Positions 51,726 through 61,484 are shown, numbered from the stretch's first letter. The stretch: DNA of 64,000 bases from Bacteroidota bacterium (GCA_023457935.1 JAEXBA010000056.1:1-64000); one strand, 5' to 3'. Translations and numbers: made by a program. The notes: generated by a model from the sequence alone, not told the origin.

Positions 51726-53924
51726 TTGAAAAATCTGATCTATTTCTCAGCCGCACTTTTACCTGTTTTAGCATTTTCCCAGAAGAAAGATACCGTTCGT
51801 ACCCAGAATATTGAAGAAGTTGTTTTTCAGAAAAAGGGTAGTGTCCGCAGTAACGATCTCACAAAAGTATCAGTGGATCCACGGCAGGCAAAGCAGATTG
51901 CAAGCCTTTCCGGCGGTATTGAAGGTCTTATCAAGACTTTGCCTTCCGTAAACTCAAATACAGAACTTTCGTCGCAGTATATGGTACGCGGCGGAAATTA
52001 CGATGAGAATCTTATCTACATCAACGACATTGAAATTTACCGTCCGTTTCTGATCCGTAATTCACTTCAGGAAGGTATGAGTATCATCAATCCGGATATG
52101 GTGTCCACTGTGAATTTCTCTGCCGGCGGATTCGAAGCAAAATACGGCGACCGTATGTCTTCTGCCCTGAATATTTATTACCGCGAACCTGAAAAATTTG
52201 AGATTTCGGGTGAAGGCAGCTTAATCGGAGGCAGACTTTCAACAGGATTTGCAACACGCAACAAAAAACTGACGGCTTTGGTTTCCGGACGCTACCGGAA
52301 CACCAATCTGGTTCTCAATACAATGAACGAAGACACAGATTTCAACCCTGTGTACATGGATTTCCAGAGTTATCTAAACTATCATATTTCTCCAAAATTC
52401 TCCATGTCTTTCATCGGTTACTATTCAAAGAACGACTACGAGATGATTCCGAGAGAAAAACAGGTTGAATTCGGATCGGTAATGCAGCCCATTAAGGTAA
52501 ATGTTGGTTATGGCGGAAGGGAAGACGACCGGTACAAAAACATGATGGGAACGTTTACAATGACGTATAAGCCGAGTGAAAAACTGCGAATCTCTCTGGA
52601 CAATTTTGCCTATCAGAACCGCGAAAGGGAATATTACAGCATTGCGTCTGCGTATGGTCTTGAAGCATACGATCCTGTAACCGGCGATCCGGTGACTTCC
52701 TATGATGTTGGCGGACAGATCGATCATGCCCGAAACGACCTTCAGGTAAAAACATACGGAAGCCAGCTCAGAACCCGCTTTTCACCAAATGTAAATACCG
52801 ATATTGAAGTCGGGATGAAATTCGAAAAAGAAAACCTGCGCGATCTTACCAATGAATGGCGCCTTGTGGATTCGCTGGGCTACAGTATTCCGCATGACCA
52901 GATCCTGCCGGGCGTTCTGGATACTTCTTCAATGGAACTGAATTATCATATTTCCGGCAACAACCATATTCAGCCAACCAGACTTTCTGCTTATGCGCAG
53001 TATTCGCAGAAGTTTTACTGGGGAAGAAGCAGGATTTTTGCAAATGGTGGAGTTAGAGTAGCGAACTGGAGCTACAATAAGGAAACCATTTTTTCGCCGC
53101 GTTTTCAGTTTGCTGTAAAACCGGACTGGAAATCGGATATGCTGTTCAAGCTTAGCGGCGGAATCTATTATCAGCAGCCATTTTACAAAGAAATAAAAGC
53201 CCTGGACGGAACTTTTGATTCATCCATAAAATCACAGCGTTCCTACCAGATGATCCTGGGTAACGATTACGAGTTTTTCCTTTATGACAGACCGTTCAAG
53301 CTTACCACCGAGCTGTATTACAAAAAAATGGACCGCCTGATTCCTTATTATATGGATAATGTGCGCATACGTTATTCCGGCCAGAACAATTCAGAAGGGT
53401 ATGCTTATGGTATTGACACCAGACTTTTCGGTGAATTTGTGCCGGGCGTAGATTCCTGGATATCGGCCAGCTACGCGCGTTCCTATGAAAATATCGATAA
53501 CCGAGGCTATATTCCGAGACCGACAGACCAGCGTTTCAGATTTGCTGTTTTCTACCAGGATTACATGCCGAAATTTCCAAAAATGCGTGTGAATCTGACA
53601 GGTGTGTACGCATCGGGACTTCCGAACGGCGCGCCAGTTTTTACCGATCCTTACCAGTACAGAAAAACTTTGCCTTCCTATAAGCGCGTTGATATCGGAC
53701 TTTCGTACGTTTTTGTTGATCCGAAAGAGAAAAACCAACACTGGGGATTTTTGGGCAACTTTGATGAACTGACGCTCGGGCTTCAGGTGTTCAACGCCTT
53801 TAACATTTACAACACCGTGGCCAACCAATGGATTACAGATGTAAGTACAAATTATATTTATCCGGTTCCGGTAAACCTCACGGGAAGATTTTTCAATGTG
53901 AAGCTTGAATTCAGAATCAAATAA
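51726..53924 (+). CDS. TonB-dependent outer membrane receptor
   Basis: A 732-residue protein from a TTG start with an N-terminal signal (LIYFSAALLPVLAFSQ), a plug domain with LIKTLPSVNSNTELSSQYMVRGGNYDENLIYINDIEI, and a 22-strand-type barrel ending NVKLEFRIK. It has no carboxypeptidase-like domain before the plug. It imports a substrate that the sequence does not reveal. It is followed by a strong terminator. Confidence 0.9.
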   Translation: MKNLIYFSAALLPVLAFSQKKDTVRTQNIEEVVFQKKGSVRSNDLTKVSVDPRQAKQIASLSGGIEGLIKTLPSVNSNTELSSQYMVRGGNYDENLIYINDIEIYRPFLIRNSLQEGMSIINPDMVSTVNFSAGGFEAKYGDRMSSALNIYYREPEKFEISGEGSLIGGRLSTGFATRNKKLTALVSGRYRNTNLVLNTMNEDTDFNPVYMDFQSYLNYHISPKFSMSFIGYYSKNDYEMIPREKQVEFGSVMQPIKVNVGYGGREDDRYKNMMGTFTMTYKPSEKLRISLDNFAYQNREREYYSIASAYGLEAYDPVTGDPVTSYDVGGQIDHARNDLQVKTYGSQLRTRFSPNVNTDIEVGMKFEKENLRDLTNEWRLVDSLGYSIPHDQILPGVLDTSSMELNYHISGNNHIQPTRLSAYAQYSQKFYWGRSRIFANGGVRVANWSYNKETIFSPRFQFAVKPDWKSDMLFKLSGGIYYQQPFYKEIKALDGTFDSSIKSQRSYQMILGNDYEFFLYDRPFKLTTELYYKKMDRLIPYYMDNVRIRYSGQNNSEGYAYGIDTRLFGEFVPGVDSWISASYARSYENIDNRGYIPRPTDQRFRFAVFYQDYMPKFPKMRVNLTGVYASGLPNGAPVFTDPYQYRKTLPSYKRVDIGLSYVFVDPKEKNQHWGFLGNFDELTLGLQVFNAFNIYNTVANQWITDVSTNYIYPVPVNLTGRFFNVKLEFRIK

Positions 53925-53933
53925 AAACAAAAT

Positions 53934-53963
53934 AATCCGTTCCGAAAAGGGGAACGGATTTTT
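53934..53963 (+). terminator. Terminator of the TonB receptor gene
   Basis: AATCCGTTCC (53934-53943) pairs with GGAACGGATT (53951-53960), followed by T residues. Confidence 0.88.
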
Positions 53964-54003
53964 AGTTTTATAATTAGTAATGCAGAATTCTTCAAACAAT
54001 TCT

Positions 54004-54021
54004 AATTTAACATAATATAAA
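54004..54021 (+). repeat. Upstream box shared by the two tandem lipoproteins, copy 1
   Basis: AATTTAACATAATATAAA here is identical to 54763-54780. The second copy lies 45 bp before its gene, but this first copy lies 283 bp before its gene, with the heptamer tract in between. Confidence 0.7.
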
Positions 54022-54060
54022 TTATAGGAATTATTCTGAACTCAATTTTTAGAAGCAAAG

Positions 54061-54200
54061 TCGTGAGTTGCAAAGTCGTGAGTCGTGAGTCGTAAGTCGT
54101 AAGTTATAAATCGTAATTCATAAATCGTAATTCATAACTCAAAACTCATAACTCATAACTCATAACTCATAATTCATAATTCATAATTCATAATTCAAAA
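54061..54200. repeat. Low-complexity heptamer hairpin tract, no ORF
   Basis: The 380-bp gap between the TonB receptor and the first lipoprotein (53925-54304) holds a terminator, one upstream box, and this tract. Its 5' half is GTCGTGA/GTCGTAA-like heptamers and its 3' half CATAACT/CATAATT heptamers. The two halves pair in register with one mismatch every seven bases, so the tract is an imperfect long inverted repeat. I see no gene in it. Confidence 0.65.
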
Positions 54201-54304
54201 CCCTAATCCGTAAACTTCATAAATTCTGCTGAACAATCTGTAAAACATATTTTTATAAATTGTTATATTTTAGAAAAATCAAAATCACTGAAAATCCTTT
54301 TATT

Positions 54305-54757
54305 ATGAAATACTCCGTGATATTTATTTTTATCGCATTCTCAGCGATTAGCTGTAAGAAAGAAAATGTTCAGAAAATCTCCGAAAACCCTTCTGCGGAA
54401 ATCAACAAAGGCAAAAGCTGTTATCTTGCTGTAATCGGGAAAGATTCTGTTGCGTTAAGTCTGAATCAGTCCGGCGACGATCTTTCCGGTGAGATTAATT
54501 ATAACTTCTTTGAAAAAGACAAATCCTCAGGGACATTTATCGGAATCCGTTCCGGCGACACTCTGAAACTTCAGACCAAAACCTTGGGTGAAGGTCGAAC
54601 AACATACACCGATGTAAACCTTCTTGAAAAAGACGGCAAACTTCACGAAGGCGTTGGGGAAGTTCAGCAGATTAACGATTCTACTTTCGCGTTTGTAGAA
54701 CCTGCTAAAATTGACTATTCGCAGAGTTTTGTATTTTTCCCAAGAGACTGCAAATAA
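54305..54757 (+). CDS. Lipoprotein of unknown function, first of a tandem pair
   Basis: About 150 residues from MKYSVIFIFIAFSAISCKKE (lipidated Cys17); the frame extends upstream but this gives the clean lipoprotein signal. The body is beta-rich, with SCYLAVIGKDSVALSL, GEINYNFFEKDKSSGTFIG and EGVGEVQ. It is clearly paralogous to the next gene. No family name is known to me. Confidence 0.8.
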   Translation: MKYSVIFIFIAFSAISCKKENVQKISENPSAEINKGKSCYLAVIGKDSVALSLNQSGDDLSGEINYNFFEKDKSSGTFIGIRSGDTLKLQTKTLGEGRTTYTDVNLLEKDGKLHEGVGEVQQINDSTFAFVEPAKIDYSQSFVFFPRDCK

Positions 54758-54762
54758 CCATC

Positions 54763-54780
54763 AATTTAACATAATATAAA
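54763..54780 (+). repeat. Upstream box shared by the two tandem lipoproteins, copy 2
   Basis: AATTTAACATAATATAAA, identical to 54004-54021. It lies 45 bp before the second lipoprotein ATG and may be part of a shared promoter region copied with the gene. Confidence 0.7.
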
Positions 54781-54825
54781 CGTCTTTTTTCTATTTTTCT
54801 TAACTTGCAGAAAATAAAAAGTGTT

Positions 54826-55368
54826 ATGAAAAAACTGATTTTTGCGGCTGCAGCTTTTGTTTTTATGGTTTCATGCGAGAAGAAAACCGACAATAAACTC
54901 CAGGACCTAACCAAAGATTCTTTAACCATCAACGAAAGTGACATCGAAATTGAGGCAATCCCCCACTCCTGCTGGCTTGAAGCGAAAGGAAACGACTCAC
55001 TTTTTGCAATGATTGACGATAATCTGGGAACCGTTACCGGCAAACTTTATTATAAAAATTACCAGAAAGACAGCTCTTCCGGCGATATCAGCGGAATGTC
55101 AATTGGCGATACCATTAAGGTGGATTACATGTTTCAGTCTGAAGGAACAACATCAACCCGCGAAATCTGGTTTCTGAAAAAGAACGGTAATCTTGTTGAA
55201 GGTATCGGCGAATATGATGAAACCGGTGAGCGTTATAAAGATCCTAAAACGGTAAAATTTGAGGGCGGTCATTCCCTTGCACCCGCTGAATGTAAAAATT
55301 TTGAGAAAAATTTCAACAAAACTGCCGCTCTGCTTTCCACTGGTTCTGAAGAAAGCAGCAAGAGCTGA
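54826..55368 (+). CDS. Lipoprotein of unknown function, second of a tandem pair
   Basis: About 180 residues from MKKLIFAAAAFVFMVSCEKK (lipidated Cys17). It shares with the preceding gene SCWLEAKGNDSLFAMI, GKLYYKNYQKDSSSGDISG, GDTIKV and VEGIGEY, so the pair arose by tandem duplication. It has an extra C-terminal tail. Function unknown. Confidence 0.8.
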   Translation: MKKLIFAAAAFVFMVSCEKKTDNKLQDLTKDSLTINESDIEIEAIPHSCWLEAKGNDSLFAMIDDNLGTVTGKLYYKNYQKDSSSGDISGMSIGDTIKVDYMFQSEGTTSTREIWFLKKNGNLVEGIGEYDETGERYKDPKTVKFEGGHSLAPAECKNFEKNFNKTAALLSTGSEESSKS

Positions 55369-55398
55369 TAAAATCTCTCTCAACAGCAGACTTTTTTC

Positions 55399-56139
55399 AT
55401 GGAGATCAGCAGCGGTAAACTGAAACGTAATCTACAGGAACTCCTGGAAACCAAGAATTTCGTGGAACACATTTCTGTGGACTGTGCTATCTTTGGTTTC
55501 AACAAAAACAGACTCAAAATACTTCTGCTTAAATATCCGGAACTGGACCGCTGGTCTTTGCCCGGCGGCTTTGTCTTTGAAGATGAAGATCTTGATGCGG
55601 CGGCCGAAAGGGTTCTGTATTAACGCACTCACAGAGAAAACCTTTTTCTGCAGCAGTTTTATACCTTCGGCGGAATCAACCGTACCGACAACAACGTACA
55701 CCAGATTCTCCTGCAGAACAAAGGCATTGAAGTTCCGAAGACCCACTGGATTTTTCAGCGTTTTGTAACCGTAGGTTATTGCGGACTAATTGATTTTACT
55801 CAGGCCAAAGATTTTCCGGATTCATTTACCGAGGAATGCAAATGGTTTGATGTTGAAAAACTCCCGAAAATGGCGTTCGACCATGAAACCATTATTTCCA
55901 AAGGAATTGAGTTTCTTCGGAACCGTGTTGATACTCTGACGGTAGCGCGGCATCTTCTTCCGACAAAATTCACCATGAACGAACTTCAGAAAGTTCACGA
56001 AATTATCCTTAACGAATCCTTCCGAAGGAATAACTTTCAGCGCAAAATACTGAGCATGAGTATTCTGGAACGCCGTGAGAAACTGTTCGACGGTTCTGCC
56101 AATAAGGCGCCCTATCTTTATACTTTCCATAAAAGCTGA
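55399..56139 (+). pseudogene. Nudix-type regulator (NrtR-like) with an in-frame stop codon
   Basis: A single reading frame from ATG 55399 to TGA 56139 encodes a Nudix domain (VDCAIFGFNKNRLKILLLKYPELDRWSLPGGFVFEDEDLDAAAERVLY) and a C-terminal winged-helix part (LLPTKFTMNELQKVHEII, RKILSMSILERREKLFDGSANKAPYLYTFH). It is interrupted only by TAA at 55621-55623, placed in the Nudix box after ERVLY where Glu is expected (RVLYERTG in relatives). The rest is intact, so this is a recent nonsense mutation, a sequencing error or readthrough. NrtR-type proteins control NAD or sugar metabolism genes. Confidence 0.85.
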
Positions 56140-56167
56140 TCCGCATTTCCTGTTATCAGATTAATTT

Positions 56168-56195
56168 GTTAGATTTGTAATTAAATCAATCTAAC
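56168..56195 (+). promoter_or_regulatory. Promoter and probable operator of the DtxR-type gene
   Basis: The inverted repeat GTTAGATT (56168-56175) and AATCTAAC (56188-56195) overlaps the -7 box TAGATTTG (56170-56177, matches TAnnTTTG). The gene's TTG follows at 56199, so the leader is very short. A metal-bound repressor on this site would block its own transcription. Confidence 0.6.
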
Positions 56196-56198
56196 ATT

Positions 56199-56852
56199 TT
56201 GAGAAATACCCTAACCGAAGAGAATTATCTGAAAGCCATATTTCACACTGCAGATCAGAATAATGAAGTTACCATCAACGAACTGAGTAAGTTTCTTGAC
56301 GTGAAGATGCCCACTGTAAACAATATGATGAAAAAGTTTGCCGAGAAAAAATGGGTGAAATACGAGGTGTATAAACCGGTAAAAATTACTGCGTCAGGTA
56401 AAAAAGAAGCAGCACTGGTGGTAAGAAAACACCGGCTTACGGAAATGTTTCTGGTGGAAAAAATGCATTTTGGCTGGGAAAATGTGCATGAAATTGCAGA
56501 ACAGCTGGAACATGTTCATTCAACTGTATTTTTTGATAAAATGGATGAGATTCTGAATTTTCCAAAATACGATCCGCATGGAGAACCGATTCCGGACCGC
56601 GACGGAAACATCATCACACAGGATCTGAAGAAACTGAGTTCATGCGCAGAAGGCGAAAAGGTAGTGTTCAAGTCGGTTACCATTTCCGATGACGATTTTC
56701 TGAATTACCTGAATGCCCGGAAACTCACACTCGGCCAAAAGATTGAAGTGGTTAAAATAGAAAGTTTTGACAGCTCAATGCAGATTCTGTCGGGAAAAAA
56801 TGCACAAACGCTCAGCAAAACTGCTACCGACCGGATTCTTGTTTCAACATAA
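56199..56852 (+). CDS. DtxR/MntR-family metal-dependent repressor
   Basis: A 217-residue regulator starting at TTG (RNTLTEENYLKAIFH). The winged helix has NEVTINELSKFLDVKMPTVNNMMKKFAEKKWV, the dimerisation/metal domain has KHRLTEMFLVEKMHFGWENVHEIAEQLEHV and FPKYDPHGEPIPDRDG, and an FeoA/SH3-like C-terminal domain is present. It controls iron or manganese uptake. The palindrome 56168-56195 suggests autoregulation. The iron ABC genes at 7.6-9.6 kb are a possible but unproven target. Confidence 0.9.
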   Translation: MRNTLTEENYLKAIFHTADQNNEVTINELSKFLDVKMPTVNNMMKKFAEKKWVKYEVYKPVKITASGKKEAALVVRKHRLTEMFLVEKMHFGWENVHEIAEQLEHVHSTVFFDKMDEILNFPKYDPHGEPIPDRDGNIITQDLKKLSSCAEGEKVVFKSVTISDDDFLNYLNARKLTLGQKIEVVKIESFDSSMQILSGKNAQTLSKTATDRILVST

Positions 56853-56889
56853 AAAAGCAGCACTTATCGCGCTGCTTCTCTTTTTATTT
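56851..56889. terminator. Bidirectional terminator
   Basis: AAGCAGC (56855-56861) pairs with GCTGCTT (56871-56877), with A6 on the left and a T-rich tail on the right, serving both convergent genes. Confidence 0.75.
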
Positions 56890-56901
56890 AAAATCAGAAA
56901 T

Positions 56902-58278
56902 TTATTTCTTTGCTTTCAAAGCGGCTTCTTTAGCTTTGAATTCTGCTGCTTTGGACTCGTTTCTCGTAGACTGGTACAAACCTTTCATCAAAGTAACCAG
57001 GTCCAGATTATTCGGTTCTACAGCATACCATTTTTCTGCATGAGGAAGGGCTTTTGCAAATCTTGCTCTTCTGGCATCCAGAACCTTATTGGCCTGATCC
57101 ATTTTCCCGGCTTTTCTCAGAGTCTCGTATTCACCCAAAGCTTTCTCGTCATCTCCCATAACTAAATAAACAAGATTCTGATAGGCATTGGACATTTTTG
57201 GATCCAGCTCAATTGCTTTTTTAAATGATACTTCTGCATCCGCCACTGTGTTTGAATCTTTGCTCTGAAGAACCCCAAGGTTATACCAGTTTACAGCGTC
57301 TGTAGGATCTACTGCCAGCTGGTCTTTAAGATTCTTGATATACTGATCCATTTTTCCGGATTTGAAGTAGATATTTCCCTGGATTTGCGAAAATCTTGTG
57401 TCTGTAGGAAACTTCTTCACTGCTTTATCTACAAAAGCAAGTGCCTCTTCCGGTGTACCGCTTTCTGCCAGTAACTGTGCCTGCGTAAGATAAATATCTT
57501 TTTCTATGCTTGGCGAAGTTTCTGTTTGGAAGTTGGAATAATTAGGGTCTTTTTTAGACAGATCCCATGAGGTTTTGTCCAAAGTAACAACCTGACCAGT
57601 TTTCTTATCTACAGCAGTATAGGTAGTTTCAACACCGTTGTAACCTGAATTGATCAGCGATCCGAAAATCTCAATGGCTTTCTTGTTGTTTTTTGCAAGT
57701 GCATAGGTAAGACCTGCGTTATATTTCATCTGTCCGTTTTCCTGTCCGGCGGCTTTCAGAAGATTATAGGTTTCCAAAAACTTATCTGCAGCTACGCCAT
57801 AATTCTTTGCATTGTAAGCATCCACGGCACTCTGATTGGTTGCCTGAAGCAAAGGATTGATAAGGTTTCCGACTCTGGCACCTGTCGTAAGAGTATAAGT
57901 TTCTTCTTTCAGACCGGCAATTTTGGAAAGGTCAGCATCAGTTTTACCTACAAAATAAACTCTGTCTTTATTGGCATCTTTTCCTGTATAGATTTTGGAT
58001 TTTGCCAGATCATTGATTTTGGCAAGCTCTGCAGCGCCTTCTGCTGTTTTCCCCTGTTTGATCAGTGTAAAACCTTTTGCGTAATAATACTGTTCCTGCA
58101 AAGACGGTTCAAGAAGGTAATATTTACCTCCAAGAATTGCATCTGCTGCAGCAATCTGTGCGGATGCTGTTGCAGTGTCACCTGCGTCAGCCGCTTTAAA
58201 CGCCGCCTGTACTTCCTTTTTCTGTGCGAACGCAAAAGTTACAGCAACCGTTGCAACGCTTAAAAATATTTTTTTCAT
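56902..58278 (-). CDS. Periplasmic TPR-repeat protein
   Basis: A 458-residue exported protein with signal MKKIFLSVATVAVTFAFAQ, then alpha-helical repeats typical of TPR (VDPTDAVNWYNLGVLQSKDSNTVADAEVSFKKAIELDPKMSNAYQNLVYL). The N-terminal half has other helix pairs. It is probably an adaptor for protein contacts in the periplasm; the partner is unknown. It is 21 bp downstream of gyrA in the same direction. Confidence 0.85.
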   Translation of the reverse strand: MKKIFLSVATVAVTFAFAQKKEVQAAFKAADAGDTATASAQIAAADAILGGKYYLLEPSLQEQYYYAKGFTLIKQGKTAEGAAELAKINDLAKSKIYTGKDANKDRVYFVGKTDADLSKIAGLKEETYTLTTGARVGNLINPLLQATNQSAVDAYNAKNYGVAADKFLETYNLLKAAGQENGQMKYNAGLTYALAKNNKKAIEIFGSLINSGYNGVETTYTAVDKKTGQVVTLDKTSWDLSKKDPNYSNFQTETSPSIEKDIYLTQAQLLAESGTPEEALAFVDKAVKKFPTDTRFSQIQGNIYFKSGKMDQYIKNLKDQLAVDPTDAVNWYNLGVLQSKDSNTVADAEVSFKKAIELDPKMSNAYQNLVYLVMGDDEKALGEYETLRKAGKMDQANKVLDARRARFAKALPHAEKWYAVEPNNLDLVTLMKGLYQSTRNESKAAEFKAKEAALKAKK

Positions 58279-58299
58279 TGGATTTATAATTTGGTTAAA

Positions 58300-60975
58300 T
58301 TATTCTTCTGTTTCTGTTTCATCTTCGGAATCTTTATCTTCCTCGATGCGTTTGTTTTCCTTCTCCTCTTCCTTTTCCACTTTTTTCAGATACGCTTCAT
58401 CGCCCATATTGCTCACTGCATTATCACCGGACTGCGGCGCATCCTTGAATTCAACAACGTCAGAATTTACGGCTCCCGGAAAGTTTTCTGCATCTTCTCC
58501 ATCAATTTCCCCTTCCTCCACTTCTTTGTCCATTTCCACTTTGGCGATTGCGGCAATTTCATCGTTGTTTTTCAGATTAATCATTCGTACACCCTGAGTA
58601 TTTCTGCCCATTACGCGCATTTCATCCATTCCCATTCTAATGGCAACTCCGGATTTGTTAATGATCATCAGTCCGTCTTCGTCTGTTACATTCTGAATGG
58701 CGATCAGGTTACCTGTTTTTTCAGTGATGTTCAAAGTTATAACACCTTTTCCGCCTCTGTTGGTAATTCTGTAGTCTTCAACAGCAGTTCTCTTACCGTA
58801 TCCGCGTTCAGAAACTACCAGAACGGTTTCATTCTGCACATCATTCACAACAATCATACCAATAACTTCGTCGTTATCTTCAAGCGTAATACCTCTTACA
58901 CCGATAGATCCACGGCCAACCTCGCGCACTTTCTCTTCCTCGAAACGGATACATTTACCGTTTTTGGTCGCAATCATAATCTGTGATTTTCCGTCGGTAA
59001 GTCTTGCGCCCAGTAAATGGTCGTTATCGCGGATTTCAATTGCATTGATACCGTTGGTTCTCGGTCTTGAGTAAGCTTCAAGCGAAGTTTTCTTCACCGT
59101 ACCGTTTTTGGTAATCATCACAACCGACATGGAATTCACGTAATCGGTATCTTTCAGATCGTTGGTTCTGATGTAACCTTTAATTTTATCGTCCGGCTCA
59201 ATGTTGATCAGATTCTGAACAGCACGCCCTTTTGCGGTTTTTGAACCTTCAGGAATTTCGAAGACTCTCAGCCAGTAACATTTTCCTTTTTCAGTGAAGA
59301 ACAGCATGTACTGGTGATTGGTTGCAGAAACAATGTATTCAAGGAAATCCTCATCTCTTGTCGTTGCGGCGCGGTTTCCTACTCCGCCTCTGCTCTGGAT
59401 TTTGTATTCGGAAAGTGATGTTCTTTTGATATAACCTGCGTGAGAAATGGTAAGAACTACAGTTTCATTCGGAATGAAATCTTCGATGGACATGTCTCCA
59501 CCGGCGTAATCGATTTCAGTTCTTCTTTCATCGCCGTATTTTTCCTTTACTTCAAGAAGTTCGTCTTTTATAATTTGGTAACGTCTTGGCTCATTGTCAA
59601 GAATATCCTGCAAATCATTAATCAAGGCCATGATTTCCTCGTATTCTGCACGGATCTTGTCAAGCTCCATTCCTGTAAGACGGGCAAGTCTAAGATCAAG
59701 AATGGCCTGCGCCTGAATGTCAGAAAGTTCAAATTCTTCAATTAAACCTTCCTTCGCTTCCTGCGGTGTTGCCGCTTTACGGATAATGGCAATTGCTTTG
59801 TCCAGGGAATCCTGACTTGCAATTACTTTCATAAATCCTTCAAGAATATGCGCTCTTTCTTTGGCTTTCTTCAGTTCGTATTCCGTTCTGCGTACAATTA
59901 CTTCATGGCGGTGTTCTACGAAATGATGTATAATATCTTTCAGATTCAGCTGCTCCGGTCTTCCTTTCACCAGTGCAATGTTATTCACGCTGAATGAAGT
60001 CTGAAGCGCAGTATATTTGTACAGAAGGTTCAGTACAACATTCGGTATCGCATCGTTTTTCAGTTCATAAACAATACGCAGGCCTCTTCTGTCCGATTCG
60101 TCACGGATTTCGTGGATGCCCGGAATTTTTTCCTCTTTCACCAGTTCCACGGTTCTCGCAATCATTTCGGCTTTGTTGACCTGATAAGGAACTTCGGTAA
60201 CAATAATTGCGTTTCGGTTGCCAATCTCTTCGAAATTTACTTTGGCGCGAAGAACAATTCTTCCTCTTCCAGTATGGAAAGCATCACGCACACCATCGTA
60301 ACCGTAAATAATACCGCCAGTCGGGAAATCCGGTGCGATAATCAGCTTCATCAGATCATCAATGGTGATCTCTCTGTCATCAATATAAGCACAGATACCG
60401 TCTACAACCTCAGAAAGGTTGTGCGGCGCCATATTGGTAGCCATACCTACTGCGATTCCGGAAGCTCCGTTTACGAGTAAATTCGGGATTTTCGTTGGAA
60501 GTACAGTGGGTTCTGTTAATGAATCATCAAAGTTATTCTGAAAATCCACGGTTTCCTTATCCAGATCGGCCAGAATTTCATCGGAAATCTTTTTCAGCCT
60601 TGCTTCGGTATAACGCATTGCTGCAGGCGGGTCACCGTCCATCGAACCGAAGTTACCCTGCCCGTCCACCTGCGGATAACGCAAACTCCACGGCTGCGCC
60701 ATACGCACCATAGCGTCATATACGGACAAATCTCCGTGCGGGTGATATTTACCGAGAACGTCACCGACGATTCTCGCTGATTTTAAATATTTTCTGTTAG
60801 AAAAAACGCCCAAACCATACATACCGTACAGAACTCTTCGGTGTACCGGTTTCAGACCATCCCTTACATCTGGCAATGCCCTGGAGACAATTACCGACAT
60901 CGAATAATCGATGTAAGAAGACTTCATTTCATCAACAATGTTGATAGGTATTAACCTCTCTCCTTCTTTATGCAT
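58300..60975 (-). CDS. gyrA: DNA gyrase subunit A (Leu at quinolone position 83)
   Basis: An 891-residue topoisomerase subunit. The catalytic tyrosine is Tyr122 in [10 protein letters not shown]; the winged-helix domain is followed by a coiled coil and a C-terminal beta-pinwheel (repeats of [20 protein letters not shown] type), with an acidic tail of about 40 residues. In the quinolone-resistance region the sequence is [15 protein letters not shown], so position 83 is Leu (codon 60727-60729, TTG on the minus strand) while Asp87 is intact. Ser83 to Leu is a classic resistance change in E. coli; see findings. Confidence 0.96.
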   Translation of the reverse strand: MHKEGERLIPINIVDEMKSSYIDYSMSVIVSRALPDVRDGLKPVHRRVLYGMYGLGVFSNRKYLKSARIVGDVLGKYHPHGDLSVYDAMVRMAQPWSLRYPQVDGQGNFGSMDGDPPAAMRYTEARLKKISDEILADLDKETVDFQNNFDDSLTEPTVLPTKIPNLLVNGASGIAVGMATNMAPHNLSEVVDGICAYIDDREITIDDLMKLIIAPDFPTGGIIYGYDGVRDAFHTGRGRIVLRAKVNFEEIGNRNAIIVTEVPYQVNKAEMIARTVELVKEEKIPGIHEIRDESDRRGLRIVYELKNDAIPNVVLNLLYKYTALQTSFSVNNIALVKGRPEQLNLKDIIHHFVEHRHEVIVRRTEYELKKAKERAHILEGFMKVIASQDSLDKAIAIIRKAATPQEAKEGLIEEFELSDIQAQAILDLRLARLTGMELDKIRAEYEEIMALINDLQDILDNEPRRYQIIKDELLEVKEKYGDERRTEIDYAGGDMSIEDFIPNETVVLTISHAGYIKRTSLSEYKIQSRGGVGNRAATTRDEDFLEYIVSATNHQYMLFFTEKGKCYWLRVFEIPEGSKTAKGRAVQNLINIEPDDKIKGYIRTNDLKDTDYVNSMSVVMITKNGTVKKTSLEAYSRPRTNGINAIEIRDNDHLLGARLTDGKSQIMIATKNGKCIRFEEEKVREVGRGSIGVRGITLEDNDEVIGMIVVNDVQNETVLVVSERGYGKRTAVEDYRITNRGGKGVITLNITEKTGNLIAIQNVTDEDGLMIINKSGVAIRMGMDEMRVMGRNTQGVRMINLKNNDEIAAIAKVEMDKEVEEGEIDGEDAENFPGAVNSDVVEFKDAPQSGDNAVSNMGDEAYLKKVEKEEEKENKRIEEDKDSEDETETEE

Positions 60976-61124
60976 AAATCAATTTTAATTATATGAAAAT
61001 CAGCCGCTTAAATTACACTGCCGAATTATTCATGTTTCAACACCAAATAACGCACGAATTTACGGAAATTTTGCCGATTTTTGCCCCGAAACTTATCAAC
61101 AAAATCTTAAAAAATTCATAAAAA

Positions 61125-61439
61125 ATGAGCCTTCTGAGTATCACTTTTCACGCAACCGACAGCGTAATGAAAGAATGGGAAATTTTCGTGGACGAAACAC
61201 TGGTTTTACTGGCCGATAACCTGATGGACGTAGACCGGTATTTTCTTTCGGAAGTACAGAGCGAAATGGTGAATGAAGGAAAAAACTACAACCTCCTGCT
61301 TGTTTTTGCGAATGAGGAACTGCGCGAACAGTTTGTGGAAAGCGAACTGGAAAACATCAGGGACAGAATAGAGCCCAAATTCGGAACGGAAGTGATGATT
61401 TTTCTTACTTACCTGAATCCGAAAAAAACCAGACCATAA
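61125..61439 (+). CDS. DUF4286-type small protein
   Basis: A 104-residue protein starting MSLLSITFHATDSVMKEWE, with predicted alpha/beta structure and no signal peptide. It fits the DUF4286 family in length and start. Function unknown. It ends at a strong hairpin terminator. Confidence 0.75.
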   Translation: MSLLSITFHATDSVMKEWEIFVDETLVLLADNLMDVDRYFLSEVQSEMVNEGKNYNLLLVFANEELREQFVESELENIRDRIEPKFGTEVMIFLTYLNPKKTRP

Positions 61440-61470
61440 AAAAACCGCTTCAGTGAAGCGGTTTCCTTTT
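61438..61470. terminator. Bidirectional terminator
   Basis: AAACCGCTTCA (61442-61452) pairs with TGAAGCGGTTT (61454-61464), an 11-bp perfect stem with a minimal loop, between convergent genes. Confidence 0.8.
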
Positions 61471-61484
61471 CTGTTAGGCAGAAA

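Noticed and set aside
53391..53999. 202-codon minus-strand frame opposite the TonB receptor
   Set aside because: Shadow of the receptor barrel; its composition is not protein-like and it runs through the receptor's terminator.
54061..54200. Possible CRISPR-like array
   Set aside because: The period is seven bases with no spacers and no cas genes; it is a low-complexity hairpin.
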